Of a DNA stretch of 64,000 nucleotides, positions 34,368 through 42,608 are shown in pieces. The notes below the pieces were generated by a model that saw only the letters and a program-made list of their open reading frames with translations, was not told where the DNA came from and did no database searches. The stretch is from Udaeobacter sp963725505 (GTDB taxonomy: Bacteria > Verrucomicrobiota > Verrucomicrobiia > Chthoniobacterales > UBA10450). The DNA lies in assembly GCA_963725505.1 (NCBI GenBank), contig CAVRYN010000002.1, positions 434,001 to 498,000 of the forward strand, in the 5' to 3' direction. The first letter of the stretch is position 1, and each line of letters begins with the position of its first letter. The translations under genes and the position numbers were made by a program.

Positions 34368-37118
34368 TTAGGGGTTTCGGCTAAAACTGGCCGCCAAATT
34401 TGCGTGTTGCCCTGCAAGCGCGCGGGCATATTGGAGGGTGTCGATAGAATCGACATTCTTGTCGTGCCGTATAGCTTTGATTCTCGGGAAACGCAGTGCC
34501 AGTCCACTGGCGTGACGCATGCTGGGCTGGATTGAATTGAAGGCGACCTCGAGCACGACGTCTGGTTTCACTGTGCGATACCGGCCGTGATCGGCGATTG
34601 TGTTCTTTTTGAAGTGCTCGGTTAATTCCACAATCTCCGCATCAGTCAATCCGCTGTAAGCTTTGCCAATGGGCAAGAGCTCGCCAGTGACTTCATCGCG
34701 CACCGCGAACGTGTAATCGCTCAGGACATTGTTGCGCTTGCCATGGCCGAGCTCCGCCGCGACAACCACCACATCGAGTGTCGCGAGCTCCTTCTTGAGC
34801 TTGAACCAAAACATCCCACGGGTGCCGGGTAAATAAAAGCTTTCCGGGTCTTTGATCATCAGACCTTCATTCAAGCGCCGGCGAGCCTGTTGAAACGTTT
34901 GTTCGATCTCGGTGCCAGAATGGGCGGGGATCACTTTTGCAATTTGAAATTGTGACGGTAAACGCAGGGCGCCGAGGTGTCTTCGCCGCTCGCGCAACGG
35001 AGTTCTTAACAACGACTGCCCGTTTCGCCAAAGAAGATCAAAGATAACAAAGGCAACCGGTACGTCCGCTACCGCGTGCGCGAATAGGTCCGCGCCGTCG
35101 CTTGTGCGGCCCAGTCGCCTTTGCAAATCGAAAAAGGTGAGTCTGCGACCTTCCTGGAAAGCGATGATTTCACCGTCGATAATCAGCTCTTCCTGGAAGT
35201 TCCTGGCTTGATCGGCCAGCTCGGGAAATTGACTGGTGATGCGCCGCAAATCACGCGAGAAAATTTCAACGCGTTTTTCGGTGCGGTGAAGCTGCGCGCG
35301 GATACCATCAAATTTGTCTTCCAAATAAGCGGTAGCGGGGGCTGCTGATACTGATCCACAATCGGCGTCTGTTGTGCCAACAAACCGTTCCCACACGGCT
35401 TCGGCAGTCGGCTGAGGAGTCGCAAGCATGCACTTGATCGGGCGAAAGAGCGACAGCTCCGCCCGGTGCAGTTCCTTTCGCGAAGCGAGCAGCGCGGTCT
35501 GGCCGATGTCGCCTGACAACATGTTGGCCTCTCTTACTTGCTCGAGGGGAACATCAAACGCCTTCGCAATCGCTTCCTCCACCAAACCCTCTCGCAACCC
35601 GATCCGCAGGTCGCCGGTCAAGATTTTAACGACGTACTCGCCTTCGCGCGGGGACAAGATGGATAAGCGATTTTGCAGCAGTTTTGCCTTCGCGTTGGGG
35701 CCGCGGGCGCGATGGAGACTTTCGAACAACTCGCGCGATTCACGGATACTGAATGGCTGCGGCGCTGTTCGCCCATCCAGAATTTCGAACGCACTTCTGC
35801 CGGCGTCCCCGTGGGCGCTGGCGATGCGATGAAGTTCCGTGTCGTCGATGTTGGTGGCGGCTTGCAGCGCGCGGAAGATTACCGCCCACCCAATCTGCAG
35901 TGTGCGCAAATCGCTTTGGGCAAATGCCCTCCCGGTAAAGTAGAGCGTCGCTATCGGGAGCTGCTCGCTTGACAGGCCGCCCAAGTAATCGGCAAGCAGT
36001 CGAATTTTCTCGAGCTTTGCCGGAGTGGCAGCGATCGTTTCAGCAATATTCGCAAGCGCGAGAAATTCAGATTCCCGCACAGAATGGTAGGGACGGCGCA
36101 CTGCGGTCGCCGCGGCGACACATCGCAGCGCGATGTCCCTACCTCCAAGGTCCAACTCCATTTGATTTTTCTCGCTCAATGCCCAAGCTTCGACGCCGCG
36201 CATGCGGAGATCACTGGCAAACTCGGCGGCAAACCCGTGGAGCGTAAATACTCGCCGTGGCTGTATCAGTTCGACGTATCGAATCAAATCGTCATAATCC
36301 GCGTGATCCGAGAGAGGAAATGCGGCATCGACCCCGTAACGATAGACCGCATTTGGATCGACCGCCCAGCCGCTGATCATTGCCACGCGTCTGTGCGGGA
36401 TTTTTTCCAGCATCTGCGAACGATTTGTGCTCGGTGGGCAGATCAAAACTTTTCCTGCAACCTCATTCGCATTATACCGCACGTAGTTGCAAAACGACTG
36501 GCCGAAATGCTCGTAGATGCGCGTCATCCGATAAACCGAGCCGTGCAGCATGGGCGTTAGGCCCGCTCCATCAAGCGAACACAATATCTCCTGAGCTTTG
36601 CCTAACGAGTAGCCCAGAAGCACCGGCACTTGGGCGGCTTCGATTGTTTCGCGGCAGAACGCGACTATTTGGTCAATGACTTGCTCCGTTGGCGGAAATC
36701 GATAGCGCGGCCGACCGAATGTGGTTTCCATTATGAGTGTATCGGCGTGGCGCCACTGCGCCCTTTCGGCGGATTTTCCGGGACGCAGCTTGAAATCTCC
36801 CGTGTAAAGGAGCGTCTCGTCGTCGGCAAAGAGGAAACATTGCGCCGAACCAAAGATATGGCCGGCGGGCAACAGCATCAGATCGAGCCCATCCACGGTT
36901 CCCTTTTCGCCAAATGGCAGAACGTGTTCGGTGCGATGACCCGGCATTCGCTGTTGAAGCAAACGCGACGTCCGCTCGGAAAGGATGATCTCCTCGTGAG
37001 GCGCTATGTGGTCGCTATGCGCGTGCGAAACGAAAGCGAAGGGCTTTGCGTCCCACGGGTCCAGCCACAAATCTTGTTCCGGCAAGTAAACGCCGCGCTC
37101 GTACCGAACTTCGATCAT
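34368..37118 (-). CDS. Fused beta-CASP/MBL exonuclease and ATP-dependent DNA ligase
   Basis: The 916-residue protein joins two genes that are usually neighbours. Residues 1-322 are the ligase-associated MBL exonuclease: SHAHSDH (His32, His34, Asp36, His37), GHIFGSAQC, YTGDFK and SDHADYDDL. Residues about 350-916 are an ATP-dependent ligase: DLRIGLREGLVEEA, the nucleotidyl-lysine motif EDKFDGIRAQ near 601, IDGEIIAF, RLNEGLMIKD and GMFWFKLKK. Residues 326-344 are encoded by a palindromic repeat. The usual third member, an Lhr-like helicase, is absent nearby. ATG 37118 (MIEVRYERG) is the conserved start; the frame extends to 37187 through another phrase repeat. DNA end repair is the expected role. 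Confidence 0.87.
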   Translation of the reverse strand: MIEVRYERGVYLPEQDLWLDPWDAKPFAFVSHAHSDHIAPHEEIILSERTSRLLQQRMPGHRTEHVLPFGEKGTVDGLDLMLLPAGHIFGSAQCFLFADDETLLYTGDFKLRPGKSAERAQWRHADTLIMETTFGRPRYRFPPTEQVIDQIVAFCRETIEAAQVPVLLGYSLGKAQEILCSLDGAGLTPMLHGSVYRMTRIYEHFGQSFCNYVRYNANEVAGKVLICPPSTNRSQMLEKIPHRRVAMISGWAVDPNAVYRYGVDAAFPLSDHADYDDLIRYVELIQPRRVFTLHGFAAEFASDLRMRGVEAWALSEKNQMELDLGGRDIALRCVAAATAVRRPYHSVRESEFLALANIAETIAATPAKLEKIRLLADYLGGLSSEQLPIATLYFTGRAFAQSDLRTLQIGWAVIFRALQAATNIDDTELHRIASAHGDAGRSAFEILDGRTAPQPFSIRESRELFESLHRARGPNAKAKLLQNRLSILSPREGEYVVKILTGDLRIGLREGLVEEAIAKAFDVPLEQVREANMLSGDIGQTALLASRKELHRAELSLFRPIKCMLATPQPTAEAVWERFVGTTDADCGSVSAAPATAYLEDKFDGIRAQLHRTEKRVEIFSRDLRRITSQFPELADQARNFQEELIIDGEIIAFQEGRRLTFFDLQRRLGRTSDGADLFAHAVADVPVAFVIFDLLWRNGQSLLRTPLRERRRHLGALRLPSQFQIAKVIPAHSGTEIEQTFQQARRRLNEGLMIKDPESFYLPGTRGMFWFKLKKELATLDVVVVAAELGHGKRNNVLSDYTFAVRDEVTGELLPIGKAYSGLTDAEIVELTEHFKKNTIADHGRYRTVKPDVVLEVAFNSIQPSMRHASGLALRFPRIKAIRHDKNVDSIDTLQYARALAGQHANLAASFSRNP
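36086..36143. repeat. 58-bp palindromic element inside the exonuclease/ligase gene
   Basis: GGTAGGGAC (36086-36094) and GTCCCTACC (36135-36143) are perfect inverted termini. The core contains the palindrome GTCGCCGCGGCGAC. It is read in frame as residues 326-344, between the exonuclease and ligase domains. Length and GTAGGG termini match the element at 4373-4430. Confidence 0.8.
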
Positions 37119-37150
37119 TAAAAAGAAGTTTACTTTCAGATTCGAGCGAG

Positions 37151-37181
37151 TTCCATAGGACCTATAAGTCGTATGATATAC
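37151..37181. repeat. CCATAGGACCTATAAGTCGTAT phrase
   Basis: TTCCATAGGACC, TATAAGTCG and TATGATATAC form a degenerate phrase between the divergent ligase and secreted-protein genes. It matches the style of the phrases before cmk, dnaJ and rsmE. A longer ligase frame would run through it. Confidence 0.5.
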
Positions 37182-37187
37182 AGGCAA

Positions 37188-37781
37188 ATGAGGTTTGCCG
37201 CCGCAGCTTTCAGTCTGATCTTAATTGCTCTCGGCGCTTCCAGTGAGGGGGCTCGCCGCGAAGAACCAAGAATCGTTGAAAAGGTGACACCGCTCCCGGT
37301 CGCGTTGGACAAAGATTTCGAGTTTCGAAAAACGAAGCTTTTCTTGTTAAGTCTGACACCATCAACGGCAGGTCAGCGCGCCCAGAAGACGACGAGCACG
37401 CTTGGCGCGAAGTCGACGTCGCCGAACCAGAAAACGGCGACGCTTCAGGATGTTCCGATCACCTTTGAGCGCCAATACCGGATGTTCGGCGCTGTGACTG
37501 GGCTCGATCAGCGTCAGCGGTTCGGTAATTATTTCGATTTCTTTTGGCGAGCGAAGCGGCCCTCCGACGTCACTGTGCGCTTGGAGTATCGCCAGGAAAA
37601 ATTACACGAACACGTCCAGGCACAGGAGATTACTTATCAAAACGTGCGTGGCACTCATAAGACCGAATTTAAGGTCATTGGCGACGATTACTTCGACGAC
37701 GGTCGCGTGATTGCCTGGCGGTGCCTGTTAATCGCAAACGGCCAGATCGTGGCCGAAAACCGCTCCTTTATGTGGGAATAG
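37188..37781 (+). CDS. Secreted protein of unknown function
   Basis: The 197-residue protein starts at ATG 37188 with signal peptide MRFAAAAFSLILIALGASS. The mature part has a Thr/Ser-rich segment (STLGAKSTSPNQ) and a folded region with RQYRMFGAVTGLDQRQRFGN, YFDFFWRAKRPSDVT and RVIAWRCLLIANGQIV. I do not recognise the family; the C-terminal strands could be a small beta sandwich. It stands apart from the STAS gene by 174 bases with a likely promoter. Confidence 0.6.
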   Translation: MRFAAAAFSLILIALGASSEGARREEPRIVEKVTPLPVALDKDFEFRKTKLFLLSLTPSTAGQRAQKTTSTLGAKSTSPNQKTATLQDVPITFERQYRMFGAVTGLDQRQRFGNYFDFFWRAKRPSDVTVRLEYRQEKLHEHVQAQEITYQNVRGTHKTEFKVIGDDYFDDGRVIAWRCLLIANGQIVAENRSFMWE

Positions 37782-37912
37782 TGCAGGGCCACCTGTGCCG
37801 GCCGCTTTCCTTAGTCGTGGTCGAGCGTTGCAACGGCGACCCTCCGCTTAATGAGGTCCTTCGCGGCCGGCGTTTCGAATCAAATTTCGGGAGCGCCGAA
37901 GTCGTCTAAGGT

Positions 37913-37942
37913 TTGACACGATGCCTTTTGGACTGGTATCGT
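37913..37942 (+). promoter_or_regulatory. Candidate sigma-70 promoter for the STAS/PP2C/grpE genes
   Basis: TTGACA at 37913-37918 is followed after 18 bases by TATCGT (37937-37942), a four-of-six match to the -10 box. AAGGAG lies at 37945-37950 and the STAS gene starts at GTG 37956. The fit is good at -35 and fair at -10. The distance to the start would leave a leader of under ten bases, which is short. Confidence 0.45.
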
Positions 37943-37955
37943 CTAAGGAGTAACT

Positions 37956-38471
37956 GTGGATTCATCTATTCAAGTAGGTGTAAGAGGCCCGACCGTATGG
38001 GTCAAAGTGGAGGGGAAAGGTAGTTTTCTCAATAGCGGCGACCTGAAAGAGTTCGCACGCGAGATGTTGGACCGCGGCTACCGGGAGTTTGTGGTGGATC
38101 TGGCGAACTGCGCCATGATGGATTCCACGTTCATGGGAACGATGGCCAGCGTGGCGTTGCGATTGAAGGAGCTTGGCCAGGGCCATCTTCACATCGTTCA
38201 TTGTAAAAATCGCAGCCAGGAGCTTCTCTCCGGGCTGGGTCTGGATCAGATATTTGATATTCATGCCAACGGAGCGGGCGCGCCTGAATTTGAAGCGCTC
38301 GAGCAAACTCCTAAAGCGCGGTCGCCAGAGGCCAAAAAAAAGGAGCAGGCAGAAACGATGCTGGAGGCGCACGAGGCGCTTTGTGAGGCAGCACCGGGAA
38401 ATGTGTTTCGATTTAAGGACGTTCTCGATTTCTTACGACAAGACCTTCATCACGAGACGCCTTTGAAGTAA
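37956..38471 (+). CDS. STAS-domain anti-sigma antagonist-like protein
   Basis: The 171-residue protein has a STAS domain over residues 1-105: VWVKVEGKGSFLNSGDLKEF and FVVDLANCAMMDSTFMGTMAS, where the Ser/Thr of DSTFMGT is the likely phosphosite. A Lys/Glu-rich linker and a C-terminal helical segment follow. The start is GTG 37956 with a good AAGGAG six bases upstream. The PP2C phosphatase gene follows after 15 bases, and the phosphatase could dephosphorylate this protein. No RsbW-type kinase is seen nearby. Confidence 0.86.
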   Translation: MDSSIQVGVRGPTVWVKVEGKGSFLNSGDLKEFAREMLDRGYREFVVDLANCAMMDSTFMGTMASVALRLKELGQGHLHIVHCKNRSQELLSGLGLDQIFDIHANGAGAPEFEALEQTPKARSPEAKKKEQAETMLEAHEALCEAAPGNVFRFKDVLDFLRQDLHHETPLK

Positions 38472-38486
38472 GCTGGCCCTTTAACG

Positions 38487-39923
38487 ATGTGGCCGACTCT
38501 TCTCCTCGGACTGCTTGTCGCGTCTGTTGGCGGATGGATTATTACCACCTACCTCCAGACGCGGCGGATTCGCACGCTGGAGCGTTCTCACGAGGAAATC
38601 CAAGTCGAGGAAACGCTCGTTTTCGATTTCCTGCACGGTCTTGGCGAAGCCTTCCGGGAGACCATTCGACCTCAGGAACTGCACCGGCTCATTGTCGAGG
38701 GCGCTACACGCATCCTCGACGCGCACGGCGGAGCACTTTATGTGACCGATCGCACCGGCGCGAAACTTACGCCGGCTTTCATCTCCAAGGGTTGTCCGCC
38801 GCTGGTCGATATTCCGCCGAATATTTCGCAACAAGCGGCCGCCAATCCCGTCGCGCTTGAGAGCTATATACGGCTTCACACAGTTGTCGCGGGCGAAGGA
38901 CTGATTGGGCGGATTTGGCAAACAGGGCAATCTGTTTACTTGAACGAGTTCTCGGAAGCGCCGGAGTTGGCGAAATTGCACGGCAGCGCTTTTGGCAGCT
39001 CGTCGGTCATGGCTGCGGCGCTCGGGTATGGAAATCAAGATCTGGGTGTGCTGGCGCTCGCCAATGGTCCGACGGGTGCGGCCTTTTCGCAGGGTGATTT
39101 GGTCGTTTTTAAATCGATCGCTGAGCAATCTGCCTTTGCGCTCTACAACGCCATCATTTATTCGATGGCGAACGAAAAGAAACGGCTGGACCACGATCTT
39201 GAGATTGCCCGGGACATCCAGCGCATTTTGCTCCCATCAGAAGCGCCGGTGATCAATGGATTTCAGATCAGCGGTCTTAATGTGCCGGCCCGCCAGGTAA
39301 GCGGCGATTATTTCGATTATATCCGGGTCGATGAAGAACGGCTGGGCGTGGCAATCGCAGACGTTTCGGGCAAAGGTGTGCCGGCATCGCTGATCATGGC
39401 AATTTGCCGCAGTGTTTTGCGCGCTGAGGCGTCGCGGAACCCGTCTCCAGCGGATGTCTTGCGGAAGGTGAACCGTCAGCTTTATCCCGATATCAAGGAA
39501 GACATGTTCATCAGCATGGCCTATCTCATTCTGGACCACCAGCGCAATGGCGTTACCCTCGCGCGCGCCGGACACGATGCGCCGTTACTGTATCAACGGA
39601 AGTCACAAACGGTTACACCAGTAAAATCTCCGGGAATGGTAGTGGGAATTGACAGCGGAAGCGTGTTTGATAGGCTGACGGTGGACTTCGCCGTCCCGCT
39701 CGAGCACGATGATTGCCTCGTCCTCTACACCGACGGTGTGACCGAAACGCTGAATGCTGAGGGAGACGAGTTCGGTCTCGATCGCATGATGGAATCGGTC
39801 CGCGCCAGCGCGAACGATGGCGCGCAGGCGATTGTAAAGAAAATCATCGGGGACGTACGCGACTTTACCGGTTCGGCACCTCAAAACGACGACATCACGT
39901 TGATTGCGATCCGCAAAACATGA
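38487..39923 (+). CDS. Membrane-anchored GAF-PP2C (RsbU-like) phosphatase
   Basis: The 478-residue protein has an N-terminal membrane helix (LLLGLLVASVGGWIITTYL), a GAF sensor domain about residues 45-215, and a SpoIIE-type PP2C domain: ARQVSGDYFDYIR, VAIADVSGKGVPASL, VLYTDGVTETLNAEG and QNDDITLIAI, with the metal-binding Asp residues present. It is the likely partner of the STAS protein directly upstream. Its stop overlaps the grpE start (ATGA), linking a signalling phosphatase to heat-shock genes. Confidence 0.9.
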   Translation: MWPTLLLGLLVASVGGWIITTYLQTRRIRTLERSHEEIQVEETLVFDFLHGLGEAFRETIRPQELHRLIVEGATRILDAHGGALYVTDRTGAKLTPAFISKGCPPLVDIPPNISQQAAANPVALESYIRLHTVVAGEGLIGRIWQTGQSVYLNEFSEAPELAKLHGSAFGSSSVMAAALGYGNQDLGVLALANGPTGAAFSQGDLVVFKSIAEQSAFALYNAIIYSMANEKKRLDHDLEIARDIQRILLPSEAPVINGFQISGLNVPARQVSGDYFDYIRVDEERLGVAIADVSGKGVPASLIMAICRSVLRAEASRNPSPADVLRKVNRQLYPDIKEDMFISMAYLILDHQRNGVTLARAGHDAPLLYQRKSQTVTPVKSPGMVVGIDSGSVFDRLTVDFAVPLEHDDCLVLYTDGVTETLNAEGDEFGLDRMMESVRASANDGAQAIVKKIIGDVRDFTGSAPQNDDITLIAIRKT

Positions 39924-40499
39924 AAAAAATTCCTATTTCTGAACAAAACGAACAAATGAAGGCATCCGCGTCGGCGAGAGCGATGCCTTCATCCGCCTCG
40001 CGCACGCGGCCAACTGTGACCGAGCAAACCGACGCCGAAGATCCCATGGCTGGCTTGCAAGCCGATCTCGACAGGTTCCGCGATCTCGCATTGCGCAGTC
40101 AGGCTGATTTCGAAAATTATAAAAAACGCTCAGCGCGCGAAAAAGAAGAGGCCATCAAATACGCCAACAGCTCGTTACTAGAGCGCTTGGTATCAATTAT
40201 CGATAATTTTGAACTTGGTCTGGCAGCCGCAAAAGAGCAGGGCGAACAGTCTCCCATTTATTCAGGGATGGTTCTCGTCCAAAAACAACTTAACGATTTG
40301 CTGGCGGAAAATGGGCTGCAACCGATCGAGGCCGAGGGCAGAAAGTTTGATCCAAACGTGCATGAAGCAATTGCACATGAGCCGAGTGATCAAGTTCCCG
40401 AAGGGATCGTGCTGCGCCAGGCCCGTCGCGGCTATCGATTTAAGAGACCGATTGCTGCGGCCTGCAAAGGTGGTCGTTTCCAGCGGACCGGGAAAATAA
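39920..40499 (+). CDS. grpE: Nucleotide exchange factor GrpE, frameshift at the C-terminus
   Basis: GrpE releases ADP from DnaK. The coiled coil and dimer domain are clear: RDLALRSQADFENYKKRSAR and LVSIIDNFELGLA. The beta domain reads NGLQPIEAEGRKFDPNVHEA then LRQARRGYRFK. In the sequence as given the frame continues KRPIAAACKGG to 40519, which is atypical. Removing one A (40445) gives DRLLRPAKVVVSSGPGK and TAA at 40497-40499, exactly the family ending. An essential protein in good condition elsewhere makes a sequencing error likely. It starts at ATG 39920, overlapping the phosphatase stop. Confidence 0.92.
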
Positions 40500-40519
40500 C
40501 GGAGGCTTCTTGCCTCTGA

Positions 40520-40556
40520 GTCCCATCAATTCCATTAGTCACATAGACTTGTAGTC
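40520..40556. repeat. TCACATAGACTTGTAGTCATA phrase before dnaJ
   Basis: CCATCAATTCCATTAGTC, ACATAGAC and TTGTAGTCAT form a degenerate phrase between grpE and dnaJ, ending two bases before the dnaJ ATG. No Shine-Dalgarno sequence is evident within it. Confidence 0.5.
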
Positions 40557-40558
40557 AT

Positions 40559-41707
40559 ATGGCCACCACGAACAAACGCGATTACTACGAGGTGCTAGGC
40601 GTTGGACGAAGCGCTACCGAAGAGGAGGTCAAGCGCGCGTATCGCAAACTCGCGGTCAAGTTTCATCCAGATAAGAATCCGGACGATCCGCACGCCGAAG
40701 AAAAGTTCAAGGAACTGGGCGAAGCGTACGATGTCCTCATGGACCCGGACAAACGCGCTGCCTACGATCGGTTCGGCCACGCAGCGTTCGCCCCGGGCGG
40801 CATCGGTTTCGGTCGCGGCGCGTTCCATGATCCATTCGAGATCTTCCGTGAAGTATTCGGCGGGGGCGGTTTTGGCGGCGGAATTTTCGAGACTTTCTTT
40901 GGCGGGAGCGGTGGCGCGCGCACAGAAGATCGGCGCCGCGGGTCAGATCTGCGTTACGACATGGAAATCAAACTGGAGGAGGCAGCTTTTGGCGCCGACA
41001 AACAGATTGAGATCGAGAAACTCGACACCTGTGACAAATGCAAGGGCAGCGGCGCGGAACCCGGTTCGCGCAAGATTAGCTGTCCCACCTGCGGCGGCCG
41101 CGGCCAGGTAGTCAGTTCACGTGGATTTTTTCACATTTCGCAGACATGTCCCCACTGTCATGGCGCCGGTGAGATCATTGAAAAACCGTGCCAGAAATGT
41201 CGCGGCGAGGGGCGGGTGGAAAAATTAAGCCGGGTTAAGCTGAAGATTCCCGCTGGAATCAGGGAAGGGACCCGGCTGCGTTCGTTAGGCAATGGCGAGG
41301 CCGGCATCAGCGGGGGTCCGCCCGGCGACCTTTACGTCGTGATTCATATCAAGGAACACAAAGTTTTTCAGCGCGAAGGCGATGATTTGTATTGCGAAGT
41401 ACCAATCCCATTCTCCATTGCGGCCTTGGCCGGCGAGATTGATGTGCCAACGCTGGAAGGCAAAGCGCATCTCAAAGTGCCCGCCGGCACGCAAAGCGGG
41501 CAAATGTTCAAACTGCGCGACAAAGGAATCGTGAACGTCAACGGCCGAGGCCACGGCGATTTGTTCGCCCGTCTAATTGTCGAGGTGCCATCGCGCTTGA
41601 ATACCGAGCAACGCCACAAGCTGGAGGAGTTCGCTGCGCTTTGCGGCGAGGAAAACACTCCGATGCGCAAAAGTTTCTTCGAGCGCGCAAAGGAATTTTT
41701 CAAGTAA
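40559..41707 (+). CDS. dnaJ: Chaperone protein DnaJ
   Basis: The 382-residue Hsp40 co-chaperone has a J domain (YYEVLGVGRSATEEE, KFHPDKNPDDP with HPD), a Gly/Phe-rich linker (GRGAFHDPFE, GGGFGGGIFE), four CxxCxGxG zinc repeats (CDKCKGSG, CPTCGGRG, CPHCHGAG, CQKCRGEG) and the C-terminal substrate domains. The order grpE-dnaJ is common. dnaK is not in the window. The start at ATG 40559 follows a phrase repeat. Confidence 0.96.
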   Translation: MATTNKRDYYEVLGVGRSATEEEVKRAYRKLAVKFHPDKNPDDPHAEEKFKELGEAYDVLMDPDKRAAYDRFGHAAFAPGGIGFGRGAFHDPFEIFREVFGGGGFGGGIFETFFGGSGGARTEDRRRGSDLRYDMEIKLEEAAFGADKQIEIEKLDTCDKCKGSGAEPGSRKISCPTCGGRGQVVSSRGFFHISQTCPHCHGAGEIIEKPCQKCRGEGRVEKLSRVKLKIPAGIREGTRLRSLGNGEAGISGGPPGDLYVVIHIKEHKVFQREGDDLYCEVPIPFSIAALAGEIDVPTLEGKAHLKVPAGTQSGQMFKLRDKGIVNVNGRGHGDLFARLIVEVPSRLNTEQRHKLEEFAALCGEENTPMRKSFFERAKEFFK

Positions 41708-41721
41708 GCGCCGTCGTTTTC

Positions 41722-42585
41722 GTGGTTCACAATGCTGTCAAACTGATCGAGTGCCCGCGCGATGCCTGGCAGGGTCTCAAGCGTCAAATCCCTACCGAAC
41801 TGAAGGCGCGTTACCTGCGCGCGCTCATCGAGGAGGGCTTCAAGCACATCGATGCTATAAGCTTTGTCTCTCCCAAAGCGGTCCGACAGATGGCGGACAG
41901 CGAGAAGGTGCTGGAGCAAATCGATTTGCCTGACGACGTCGAAATCATCGGCATCGTGGTAAACGAAAAAGGTGCCGAGCGCGCGATCGCCACTAAAGCA
42001 GTTGCCACCTTGGGTTTTCCTTACTCCATCTCAGAGACGTTTCTGCGCAAAAACCAAAATCAGACACTCGAAGACGGCTACAAAGTGTTGCAATCGATTA
42101 AAACAACGGCTGACAAGGCAGGGCTCGGCATGGTGGCTTACATTTCCATGGCGTTCGGAAATCCGTATGGTGATCCGTGGAATGAGGATGAAGTGTGCCA
42201 GGCAGTAAAGAAATTAGCCGGCATTGGTATTCGATCCATTTCGCTCGCTGACACTGTCGGTGTTGCTAGCGCTGATCTGATTCGCCGTGTGGTCCAATCG
42301 GTCAAAAACCATTACACCGATTACGACATTGGCGTGCATCTTCACAGCAGGCCCGAACAAGCCGTAGCAAAAGTGCTGGCCGCTTATGATGCGGGTTGCC
42401 GTCGCTTCGATTCGGCCATCGGTGGCCTTGGTGGGTGCCCATTCGCGCAGGACGCGCTGGTTGGAAACATTCCTACAGAGAACGTAATTGCAGCGCTTCA
42501 ACAGCGTGGGGTAGAACTGCCGATAAGTAAATCGCTGAGCGACGTGTTGGCGCTGAACTCGCTTATCGCAGCTAACTATTCATAG
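41722..42585 (+). CDS. mvaB: Hydroxymethylglutaryl-CoA lyase
   Basis: The 287-residue TIM-barrel enzyme splits HMG-CoA to acetyl-CoA and acetoacetate in leucine breakdown. It has VKLIECPRDAWQGL, GFKHIDAISFVSPKAV, VNEKGAERA, ISLADTVGVASADLI, VHLHSRPEQA for metal binding and the signature GGLGGCPFAQDA with the catalytic Cys. GTG 41722 is chosen, placing the start 14 bases after the dnaJ stop; the longer frame runs inside dnaJ. Homocitrate/HMG-type relatives are less likely given the signature. Confidence 0.88.
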   Translation: MVHNAVKLIECPRDAWQGLKRQIPTELKARYLRALIEEGFKHIDAISFVSPKAVRQMADSEKVLEQIDLPDDVEIIGIVVNEKGAERAIATKAVATLGFPYSISETFLRKNQNQTLEDGYKVLQSIKTTADKAGLGMVAYISMAFGNPYGDPWNEDEVCQAVKKLAGIGIRSISLADTVGVASADLIRRVVQSVKNHYTDYDIGVHLHSRPEQAVAKVLAAYDAGCRRFDSAIGGLGGCPFAQDALVGNIPTENVIAALQQRGVELPISKSLSDVLALNSLIAANYS

Positions 42586-42608
42586 GTCGTATTAGTTCCC
42601 TGGGTCGC
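42583..42608. repeat. CATAGGTCGTATTAGTTCC phrase before rsmE
   Basis: CATAGGTCGTATT and CCTGGGTCGCATG form the 23-base spacer between the HMG-CoA lyase stop and the rsmE start; the lyase TAG is part of the first unit. It resembles the phrases at 32190, 37151 and 40520. Confidence 0.5.
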
